Part shown: in pieces, positions 1-5,175 of the stretch
Position numbering within the stretch: position 1 is the first letter of the stretch
Layout: each line of letters opens with the position of its first letter
Assembly (NCBI GenBank): GCA_900545805.1
Contig: URAL01000044.1
Coordinates: 1-13,551 of the forward strand
From: an uncultured Eubacteriales bacterium
GTDB lineage: Bacteria; Bacillota; Clostridia; Oscillospirales; Oscillospiraceae
Direction of reading: 5' to 3'
Length of the DNA stretch: 13,551 bases
Translations under genes and position numbers: made by a program
Notes under the pieces: model-generated
What the model saw: only the letters and a program-made list of their open reading frames with translations
Databases searched by the model: none
What the model was told of the DNA's origin: nothing

Positions 1-144
1 CTGGCCGAGAGCCTAACGAAGAATATCGGAAACCACGGCGCTCTTATCGGCCTGGGGCAGAGCACGGTGACCGACTGGATAAGCCAGAGCGAGATCTCAA
101 GAGTTATAAAGCATATCGGAGCGGCAATAATACCGGCCGCGTGA
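1..144 (+). CDS. C-terminal 47 residues of an unrecognised protein
   Basis: Frame 1 is open from the first base of the window to a TGA at 142-144, so this is the 3' end of a gene that begins upstream. The visible tail reads LAESLTKNIGNHG near its start and ends in the apolar stretch IGAAIIPAA. Glycines and small hydrophobic residues alternate, but no complete domain or motif is visible and I do not recognise the family. The stop is followed 38 nt later by a terminator-like hairpin, which supports a real gene ending here rather than a chance open frame. It does not appear to be linked to the next plus-strand gene, which has its own promoter. Confidence 0.6.
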   Translation: MAESLTKNIGNHGALIGLGQSTVTDWISQSEISRVIKHIGAAIIPAA

Positions 145-181
145 TATTCTTTCCTATATATACTAAGCCCACATATGACGT

Positions 182-215
182 GAAACGGCAGGAGCTATTG
201 CTTCTGCCGTTTTGC
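182..215 (+). terminator. Terminator-like hairpin, copy 1 of a duplicated 34-nt unit
   Basis: Arms AAACGGCAGGAGC (183-195) and 200-212 pair over 13 bp with one G-T pair (192/203) around a TATT loop, followed by a run of only four T. It lies 38 nt after the stop of the partial gene, so it probably ends that transcript. The same unit recurs at 433-466 with a single base difference. Confidence 0.6.
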
Positions 216-432
216 AGACTGTAAAAAAAACTATGCTGCCAAGTAAAAACGACCGCGCAGCGGGGGAGTTTGAGGGGGCAAGGCCCGCCTCAAGTTGGAT
301 TATAGGCATCAAAAACGTCTGATTTATCAGACTTTTTGACGAGCGCAGCGAGATTTTTCGTGAAGCGTAAGCTTCACAAAAAATGTGGCGTTTTTAGCGT
401 GCAAAAAAGTCACAGACTTTTTTGGCACGCTG
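216..432. repeat. Non-coding block of consecutive inverted repeats
   Basis: No convincing gene lies here. Four hairpins follow one another. Arms 270-279 and 283-293 have one bulged base. Arms GTCTGAT (317-323) and 326-332 are flanked by A and T runs. Arms GTGAAGC (360-366) and 371-377 have a GTAA loop. Arms 396-411 and 415-431 form a 16-bp stem with one bulged G at 424 and a 3-nt loop. The density of perfect stems suggests a dispersed non-coding element or a structured RNA rather than decayed coding sequence. I cannot name the element from sequence alone. Confidence 0.55.
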
Positions 433-466
433 GAAACGGCAGGAGCTATTGCTCCTGCCGTTTTGC
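433..466 (+). terminator. Terminator-like hairpin, copy 2 of the duplicated unit
   Basis: Arms AAACGGCAGGAGC (434-446) and GCTCCTGCCGTTT (451-463) pair perfectly over 13 bp with the same TATT loop as copy 1. The single difference from copy 1 (C at 454 for T at 203) turns a G-T pair into G-C, so pairing is kept or improved. It stands just upstream of the promoter at 514-542 and would insulate it from upstream transcription. Confidence 0.55.
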
Positions 467-513
467 TCGGCCACAAGATATATGCATCTTATGTGCGCAT
501 CGACACAATGCGG

Positions 514-542
514 TTGAAAACGACGGGAAAATGTGATATAAA
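514..542 (+). promoter_or_regulatory. Promoter of the solute-binding protein/hypB unit
   Basis: TTGAAA (514-519), a 17-nt spacer and TATAAA (537-542), the -10 preceded by TGA giving an extended -10. This is a near-consensus housekeeping promoter about 50 nt upstream of the start codon at 595. Confidence 0.6.
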
Positions 543-594
543 AGCTATGTAAAATTAAAAGGCCCGATATTAATCAGGCAAAAAGGAACGGAAA

Positions 595-1791
595 ATGTCA
601 AAGATCAAGTATAAGCTCGCAATTGCGGCGGCTCTGGTGCTGCTGCTCGGCGGCGTAATATACATATACTTTGCCCATTATGCGCCGTTTAAGCCCGATG
701 AGCAGCAGACGCTGAGCGTTTGGTATGTAAACGATGACGCGATGTGGTCCGGCTTTTACGCCATGTGCGGCGAGTATAACGAAACTGATGGCGCCGATTG
801 CGGCATCAAAATAAATGCCAAGTCCTTCGACACTCAGGAGCAGCTTTATGAAAGCGTTGAGGATGCGCTCGCAGGCGGCGGAGAAAAGCCGGATATCCTT
901 GCCTGCGATACGGACTTTGCGGCATGGCTCGACGATCAGGATAAGCTTGCCGATATGGACAAATATTTCGGTAGCTGGGAGACCTCAGGTTATGATAAGA
1001 GCATGACGGCCGAAGCGAAAGGCTCAAAGGGGCTTTCCTCTGTACCGATAGCGGCGGAGACGAATGTTTTTGTTGTAAACACCGCGCTTTTTGCCGATTT
1101 CGAGGCAATATCCAGCTTCGAGAAGCTCTGCTCGGTTGCCGATGAGTACTATAAGCGCAGCTCGAAGAGCTTTTTCACGATATCGGACTACTCGCTGTTC
1201 TTCCGCGACGCCGTAGCGCAGCTCGGCGAGACATTTGACGGCGTGAGCCCTCACGATACCGAAAGCGATAACTGCAAATACATATATAAGCTCCTTGCTG
1301 AAACAGCATATGACAGAGGCTTCACCTCATCCGGCGGTCAGGCGGCAAAAAAGCTGGCCGACGGAGACGTCGCCGCGGCGATAGTATCATCGGCAGACCT
1401 CATGAAATACGCCGATAAGCTCAGCGGCGACGACTTTGAGTTTGTAAGCTTCCCGTATATGAAGGACGGTAAGCCCGCGTATACGCAGAAGGTCACCGGC
1501 ATGACCGTTCTCGCGTCGGACAATACGCACGAAAGGTCGGCAGTAGAGTTTTTGCGTTGGTTCACCTCACAGAAGAATAACAGCAGCTTTGTCGGAGACA
1601 CGGGCTACCTTGCAGCCATCGGCAAGGAGAGCTCGTCGTCAGAGCTTTCGCTTTATGATAAGCTCATGGACGCAGTAGACACGATGCGCAAAAAGGGCGA
1701 GGGCACGACAAGAGCTGCCAGTGCCGAATACTCGGTAAACAGCAGGAATTTCGATAATGTCCTGAACACAATAATGAATTCACTAAACTAA
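595..1791 (+). CDS. Membrane-anchored ABC-type extracellular solute-binding protein (family 1-like)
   Basis: This 398-residue protein probably binds a solute outside the membrane. A hydrophobic helix (about residues 9-27) follows a short basic start, with no lipobox cysteine at its end, so it is more likely an uncleaved anchor than a lipoprotein signal. The body has the feel of family 1 solute-binding proteins: KPDILACDTDFAAWLDD (98-114), GDVAAAIVSSADLMKY (257-272), then a block from 286 to about 344 where the ligand-facing FPYMKDGKPAY and GMTVLASDN lead into the helix AVEFLRWFTS and the GYLAA segment. Length is normal for the family. AAGGAA at 583-588 is the ribosome site. No permease or ATPase gene is in the window, so the substrate is unknown. 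It is 22 nt upstream of hypB and likely co-transcribed, which makes nickel or cofactor uptake tempting, but family 1 proteins more often bind sugars or oligomers. Confidence 0.72.
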   Translation: MSKIKYKLAIAAALVLLLGGVIYIYFAHYAPFKPDEQQTLSVWYVNDDAMWSGFYAMCGEYNETDGADCGIKINAKSFDTQEQLYESVEDALAGGGEKPDILACDTDFAAWLDDQDKLADMDKYFGSWETSGYDKSMTAEAKGSKGLSSVPIAAETNVFVVNTALFADFEAISSFEKLCSVADEYYKRSSKSFFTISDYSLFFRDAVAQLGETFDGVSPHDTESDNCKYIYKLLAETAYDRGFTSSGGQAAKKLADGDVAAAIVSSADLMKYADKLSGDDFEFVSFPYMKDGKPAYTQKVTGMTVLASDNTHERSAVEFLRWFTSQKNNSSFVGDTGYLAAIGKESSSSELSLYDKLMDAVDTMRKKGEGTTRAASAEYSVNSRNFDNVLNTIMNSLN

Positions 1792-1813
1792 TAAAGACAG
1801 AGGTGCATCGAAA

Positions 1814-2482
1814 ATGGAAGGCTTCAGAGTACTTGAAATTAAAAAAAGCGTATTTGAAAACAACGACAGGGAAGCGGATAAGCTCAGACAGGAGCTCAAG
1901 CGTGAGAAAACATTCCTGCTTAATCTCATGTCATCCCCCGGCTCGGGCAAGACCACAACCCTCAAGGCGACCATCGCTGCGCTCAAGGATGAGATGCGCA
2001 TAGGCGTTATGGAGGCGGATATCGACTCGGATGTCGACGCTCATACGATCGCGGAGACAGGCGCGAAGGTCATCCAGCTGCACACGGGCGGCATGTGCCA
2101 CCTCGACGCGGGCATGACAAAGCAGGGGCTTGAGGGCCTCGGCACGGAGAATATCGACTTTGCGATACTCGAAAACGTAGGCAATCTCGTCTGCCCTGCG
2201 GAATTTGACACGGGCGCTGTGAAAAACGCGATGATCCTCTCAGTTCCCGAGGGTCATGACAAGCCCCTGAAGTACCCCCTGATGTTCTCTATCTGCGACG
2301 TTCTGCTCGTCAATAAGATAGACGTCATGCCGTACTTCGACTTTGACCTTGAAAAGTGCAGGGAATACGTCAAAAAGCTCAATCCCAACATCACCATCAT
2401 CCCCATCTCCGCAAGAACGGGCGAGGGTATCGATCAGTGGGCAGACTGGCTGCGCACTCAGGTCGCCGAGTGGAATAAGTAA
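1814..2482 (+). CDS. hypB: Hydrogenase/urease nickel incorporation GTPase HypB
   Basis: HypB is a cytoplasmic metal-binding GTPase that, with HypA, delivers nickel during maturation of NiFe hydrogenase (and urease in some bacteria). The 222-residue protein has a P-loop SSPGSGKTTT (40-49), the switch region EADIDSDVDA (67-76), the nucleotide-specificity motif NKID (167-170) and SAR (199-201). The G-domain metal site is intact: Cys95-His96 in GGMCHLD and Cys127 in GNLVCPAEFD, matching the Cys/His/Cys site known in HypB. It lacks both the N-terminal CxxCGC motif of the E. coli protein and the poly-His stretch of storage-type HypB, so it is the minimal form. AGGTG at 1801-1805 precedes the ATG. 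It follows the solute-binding protein by 22 nt and ends at a strong terminator. No hypA, other hyp genes or hydrogenase genes are in the window. Confidence 0.93.
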   Translation: MEGFRVLEIKKSVFENNDREADKLRQELKREKTFLLNLMSSPGSGKTTTLKATIAALKDEMRIGVMEADIDSDVDAHTIAETGAKVIQLHTGGMCHLDAGMTKQGLEGLGTENIDFAILENVGNLVCPAEFDTGAVKNAMILSVPEGHDKPLKYPLMFSICDVLLVNKIDVMPYFDFDLEKCREYVKKLNPNITIIPISARTGEGIDQWADWLRTQVAEWNK

Positions 2483-2490
2483 TCTTTAAC

Positions 2491-2528
2491 AAAAAACGCA
2501 GGCTCACGACCCTGAGCCTGCATTTTTT
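2491..2528 (+). terminator. Rho-independent terminator after hypB
   Basis: Perfect 9-bp stem GCAGGCTCA (2498-2506) with TGAGCCTGC (2513-2521), 6-nt loop, then A and six T (2523-2528). It lies 15 nt after the hypB stop. Confidence 0.9.
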
Positions 2529-2570
2529 ATTGGTAATAGTACTACATTTTTTTGAATATGTAAAAACATA

Positions 2571-2600
2571 TTGTGCAGAGTGCGTTTAATGTGCTATAAT
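2571..2600 (+). promoter_or_regulatory. Promoter of the small membrane protein gene, with overlapping inverted repeat
   Basis: TTGTGC (2571-2576), an 18-nt spacer and a perfect TATAAT (2595-2600). A small inverted repeat, AATATG (2555-2560) and CATATT (2567-2572), overlaps the -35 box and could be an operator, though the arms are short and AT-rich. Confidence 0.6.
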
Positions 2601-2633
2601 ATATTTACAAATTTAACTTAGGAGGGAACTACT

Positions 2634-3014
2634 GTGGAAACCCGTAAAAAACGCCAATGGTGGGCTTATGCCGCGCTGTTTTGCCTCTGCGGGATCAGTC
2701 TTGCGGCGCAGCGGATAGGCGACGGAGCGATGATACCTCCTGTTACGATATATGGAATATGGTATCTGTATATCCTGCCCGTTCTCGGCGCCGTCGTTTT
2801 GACGATAGCCGCAAAAAAACGCGGAAAGTATGATTTCCTGCTGCTCCTTGCTTTTGAATTTTTCCTTCTCGCGTGGTTTATTGTTCCCGAGGGATTTAAT
2901 AACATACCGTTCGAGCTGTCTGCATTGCTGTTCTACGGCATGATACTCTCGATCCCCGCCATCGCGGCATTTATCCTCAGCGGTATAGCATACCTGGTGA
3001 TAAGAAATAAATAA
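2634..3014 (+). CDS. Small four-helix integral membrane protein of unknown function
   Basis: The 126-residue product is almost entirely hydrophobic, with likely membrane segments at about 9-26, 41-60, 67-84 and 95-122. It has a basic N-terminus (RKKR) and basic loops at 61-65 (KKRGK), so the N-terminus, the KKRGK loop and the C-terminus (RNK) are probably cytoplasmic. It uses a GTG start with a strong site AGGAGGGA at 2620-2627. I do not recognise the family and see no catalytic motif. It is monocistronic, with its own promoter upstream and a bidirectional terminator downstream shared with the convergent gene. The strong promoter and ribosome site argue that it is a real gene. Confidence 0.75.
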   Translation: METRKKRQWWAYAALFCLCGISLAAQRIGDGAMIPPVTIYGIWYLYILPVLGAVVLTIAAKKRGKYDFLLLLAFEFFLLAWFIVPEGFNNIPFELSALLFYGMILSIPAIAAFILSGIAYLVIRNK

Positions 3015-3026
3015 GTACTAAGAATC

Positions 3027-3063
3027 AAAAAAACAGGTTCACATTTGTGAACCTGTTTTTTTT
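3027..3063. terminator. Bidirectional terminator between convergent genes
   Basis: A long perfect stem: A-run plus CAGGTTCAC (3034-3042), ATTT loop, GTGAACCTG (3047-3055) plus eight T. The A-run on the 5' arm and the T-run on the 3' arm let it work on both strands, ending the membrane protein gene (+) and the small gene on the minus strand, whose stop is at 3065. Confidence 0.9.
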
Positions 3064-3064
3064 A

Positions 3065-3385
3065 TCACGCCGGCTCGTAAGCCTTGCCGGTGGGATTGCC
3101 GTCGGCGTCATAGTCGATGCACTCCATGAGCTTGGGATCGACATGGCTCTGGCGCTTTATCGTCATGCCGACGCCCTGATTATTGAACACCCAGATGTAG
3201 TTGTTCCAGACCGTCGGGTCTTTTTTCTTGAATACCGTGGTTTCGTTTATGCGGCAGAACTTTGCTCTGCCCTCGGCGGTGTCGAGCAGATCGCCCTCGC
3301 CGGTGTAGAACAGCTCGTCGCTGTATTTATATCCGTCCTGCTCCTCGATCTCTTTTTTCAGATCGAGCCTTTCGTCGTTTGTCAT
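3065..3385 (-). CDS. Small soluble hypothetical protein (106 residues)
   Basis: The chosen start is the ATG at 3385-3383 (protein begins MTNDERLDLKKEIEE). It has GGAGG (complement of 3392-3396) 6 nt upstream. A longer reading from 3442 is possible, but its ATG would sit inside the -35 box of the promoter at 3414-3442, so it is unlikely. The product is charged and soluble, with an acidic-basic helix at the start, then DGYKYSDELFYTGEGDLLDT, and an aromatic core VWNNYIWVFNNQG near residues 68-80. It ends with an acidic turn DYDADGNPTG. No signal peptide or membrane segment is visible and I do not recognise the family. It is transcribed divergently from the phosphorelay operon and may share its control region. 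Confidence 0.7.
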   Translation of the reverse strand: MTNDERLDLKKEIEEQDGYKYSDELFYTGEGDLLDTAEGRAKFCRINETTVFKKKDPTVWNNYIWVFNNQGVGMTIKRQSHVDPKLMECIDYDADGNPTGKAYEPA

Positions 3386-3413
3386 ATCATGGCCTCCGGT
3401 TGAGTTTTCGCTA

Positions 3414-3442
3414 ATTGTATCACGATATCCGGCTCCTTGCAA
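3414..3442 (-). promoter_or_regulatory. Promoter of the minus-strand small gene
   Basis: Read on the minus strand: TTGCAA (3442-3437), a 17-nt spacer and TACAAT (3419-3414), with TGA just before the -10 (extended -10). The start of transcription would fall around 3407, leaving a short leader of about 20 nt before the ATG at 3385. Confidence 0.65.
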
Positions 3443-3486
3443 GGGGTGAAAGCTGACACATTTAAAAACTAATTGTCCTATTACTG

Positions 3487-3515
3487 TTGACCGGGATAAA
3501 AAAAGTTGGTAAAAT
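3487..3515 (+). promoter_or_regulatory. Promoter of the phosphorelay operon
   Basis: TTGACC (3487-3492), a 17-nt spacer and TAAAAT (3510-3515). It is the only convincing promoter seen upstream of the seven-gene operon. The leader, about 60 nt, holds a GC-rich 13-nt palindrome (GCCGCG at 3545-3550, CGCGGC at 3552-3557). It stands back to back with the minus-strand promoter, their -35 boxes 44 nt apart, so one regulator could control both. Confidence 0.65.
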
Positions 3516-3581
3516 AAATATTATTAAATTTCAGAAAGAGTAACGCCGCGCCGCGGCCGAAAGACAGACAGAGGTGTTTTT

Positions 3582-4295
3582 GTGTATAAAACTATTATCG
3601 TAGAGGACGACCTGATGGTCTGCTCCATTCTTGAAAAGCAGCTGGGTAAATTTACCCAGCTTAGGCTTGAGGGCAATTACCGCCGCTGCGCCGATGCGCT
3701 GGAATATCTCAAACAGACGCCCGACGGCGCGGATCTCATAGTGCTCGACTATTTCATGCCCGGAATGAACGGCGTTGAGTTTCTTACTCAGCTGAGGAGG
3801 TTCAACACCGATGTTCAGGTCATCATGATAACCTCGGCAGACGACTATGAGGTCATACGCTCCGCCATGTGCTGCGGCATCTGCGACTATATCCTCAAGC
3901 CCTTTAATGCCGCACGCCTCGAGAAGGCCGTGGCCAGATTCGATACGGTCATGAAGCTCGTCAGGACCACCCGTGTCTGGACGCAGGATAAGGTCGACAC
4001 GCTCCTTTGCCCGCACAGGAACTATAACACCGATCCGCAGTCCGCTCAGGGAGGTGCGAACCCCGGCAAGATAAATAAGACGACGCTGGAGACGGTCAGA
4101 GGCTTCATGCGCGAAAATGCGGGAAAGAAAATGCCTCTTACCGAGATAAGCGACGGTCTCGGTCTTTCAACTGTTACCTCGCGCAGATATCTCAAATACA
4201 TGCACTCTCTCGGCGAGGTCGGCATAACGCTCGACTGCAAGACAGGCGGCCGCCCGTCCGAGATATTCGAATATAAGGAGGGCGCAAATGTCTGA
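3582..4295 (+). CDS. Response regulator, CitB/DcuR-type receiver plus HTH
   Basis: The 237-residue protein is the probable DNA-binding output of the phosphorelay. The receiver domain (1 to about 122) has the acidic pair Asp9-Asp10, phosphoacceptor Asp56 in LIVLDYFMPGMNG, Thr84 (MITS) and Lys106 (ILKPF). A linker follows, then a C-terminal helix-turn-helix (about 165-232) containing MPLTEISDGLGLSTVTSRR and the GEVGITLD...GGRPSEIFEY tail typical of the CitB/DcuR/DpiA family. That family usually pairs with single-step CitA/DcuS-type kinases and controls di- or tricarboxylate genes. Here it sits with a hybrid kinase and an Hpt protein instead. The start is GTG with GAGGTG at 3571-3576, and the end overlaps the Hpt gene by 8 nt. 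A perfect 22-bp palindrome lies within the coding region at 3640-3661. Confidence 0.9.
   Translation: MYKTIIVEDDLMVCSILEKQLGKFTQLRLEGNYRRCADALEYLKQTPDGADLIVLDYFMPGMNGVEFLTQLRRFNTDVQVIMITSADDYEVIRSAMCCGICDYILKPFNAARLEKAVARFDTVMKLVRTTRVWTQDKVDTLLCPHRNYNTDPQSAQGGANPGKINKTTLETVRGFMRENAGKKMPLTEISDGLGLSTVTSRRYLKYMHSLGEVGITLDCKTGGRPSEIFEYKEGANV
3640..3661. promoter_or_regulatory. Perfect 22-bp palindrome inside the regulator gene (possible operator)
   Basis: The half-site AGCTGGGTAAA is followed immediately by its exact reverse complement with no spacer. It lies about 120 nt downstream of the predicted transcription start, within codons for residues 20-27 of the response regulator. Its perfect symmetry is what a dimeric DNA-binding protein would need. 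It could also be a coding coincidence or an RNA hairpin. I saw no second copy in the window. Confidence 0.35.
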
Positions 4296-4638
4296 GATCA
4301 AATTCGCATACGCAGCGCACGGGTATGATTATGCCGGCGCCATAGAGCGCTGCGCGGGAGATGAGGAGCTTCTGCGAAGCCTTTTGGAGATGTTCCTTGC
4401 GGATACGAATTACGTACAACTAATGCATGCGCTCGATGCAGGCGATGTATGCAGCGGCTTTCAAGCGGCGCACTCGCTCAAGGGCTGCTCCGGTATGCTG
4501 GGGCTCACCGGGCTTTTCGACGCGATGAAGGGCATAACTGAGCCTCTGCGGCACGGAGACGCCTCTCAAGCGCTTGGATATCGTGTCGATGTCGAGCGCG
4601 AGTACGCCGCCGCGATCGACATGATAAAAAGCCTATGA
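4288..4638 (+). CDS. Stand-alone Hpt phosphotransfer protein
   Basis: The 116-residue product matches a histidine phosphotransfer domain with nothing attached. The signature is AAHSLKGCSGMLGLTGL (60-76), with His62 as the predicted phosphorylated residue and the LKG and LG spacing characteristic of Hpt four-helix bundles. Preceding helices include DEELLRSLLEMFLADT (25-40). It should carry phosphate from the receiver of the hybrid kinase in this operon to Asp56 of the response regulator. GGAGGG at 4277-4282 gives a strong ribosome site, and the ATG overlaps the regulator's end by 8 nt, implying coupled translation and similar amounts of the two partners. Its last 4 nt overlap the next gene. 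Confidence 0.9.
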   Translation: MSEIKFAYAAHGYDYAGAIERCAGDEELLRSLLEMFLADTNYVQLMHALDAGDVCSGFQAAHSLKGCSGMLGLTGLFDAMKGITEPLRHGDASQALGYRVDVEREYAAAIDMIKSL

Positions 4639-5156
4639 TTCTCCTTGGGTTGGCGGCATTTTTGCTGCTGCTGCTGGGGGATATAAACGATGCTTTGTGG
4701 CATAAGAAAGCCATGCGCCTGTGCTTTCCGCTGGGGATTATTGTGCTTGCGGCAGCAACAGCGGCGAGACTGAGCTTTAAGGCTCCCGATGCCGCCTGGT
4801 GCGCCGTCGCAGCGGCTTTTCTGCTCGGTTTGCTTTATGCGCTGTTCGGCTCGTTTTCCGTCAAGGACGCATATGTAAGCCAGGAAAGCGGACGTCAGGT
4901 GTATGATAAGGGCTTTTACGCTTTGTGCCGTCACCCGGGTGTAATATTCTTTACGGGACTTTATTTTTCGCTTCACTATGCTCTTTCACTGCCATGGGAG
5001 GAAGTCTTGGCGTACGCGGTGTTTAATATGCTGCTTGCGGCATTTGAGGATAAGTGGCTGTTCCCGCGCTCCATAGGCGGCTACGACGAATATAAAAAGC
5101 GCGTGCCGTTTTTGCTCCCGACCCCGGCGGAGATAAAAAAGATATTAAAAAGATAG
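4635..5156 (+). CDS. Isoprenylcysteine carboxyl methyltransferase-like membrane protein
   Basis: The 173-residue protein has about four to five membrane helices (about 2-16, 27-44, 54-72, 102-118, 122-138). Its C-terminal third carries the signature of the ICMT/phospholipid-methyltransferase-like family: ALCRHPG (96-102, Arg99-His100-Pro101), the acidic pair Glu138-Asp139 in AAFEDKWLF, and GGYDEYKKRVPFLLP (148-162). In that family these regions form the S-adenosylmethionine site and the membrane active site, and members methylate carboxyl groups or lipid amines. The substrate here is unknown. The ATG overlaps the Hpt stop as ATGA (4635-4638) with no good ribosome site of its own, so translation should depend on the upstream gene. 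This tight linkage to the phosphorelay is unusual for a housekeeping methyltransferase. Confidence 0.75.
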   Translation: MILLGLAAFLLLLLGDINDALWHKKAMRLCFPLGIIVLAAATAARLSFKAPDAAWCAVAAAFLLGLLYALFGSFSVKDAYVSQESGRQVYDKGFYALCRHPGVIFFTGLYFSLHYALSLPWEEVLAYAVFNMLLAAFEDKWLFPRSIGGYDEYKKRVPFLLPTPAEIKKILKR

Positions 5157-5175
5157 ATTTTTTCGGACGGAAGAT

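Noticed and set aside
183..463. Possible CRISPR array from the two identical-looking hairpin repeats
   Set aside because: There are only two copies 251 nt apart, with no regular spacers and no cas genes.
336..536. Open frame of 66 residues on the plus strand
   Set aside because: It runs through three hairpins and over the promoter at 514-542, has no ribosome site and a Cys/His/Arg-rich composition typical of chance translation.
3386..3442. Upstream start for the minus-strand small gene
   Set aside because: Its ATG coincides with the -35 hexamer of the predicted promoter and lacks a ribosome site.
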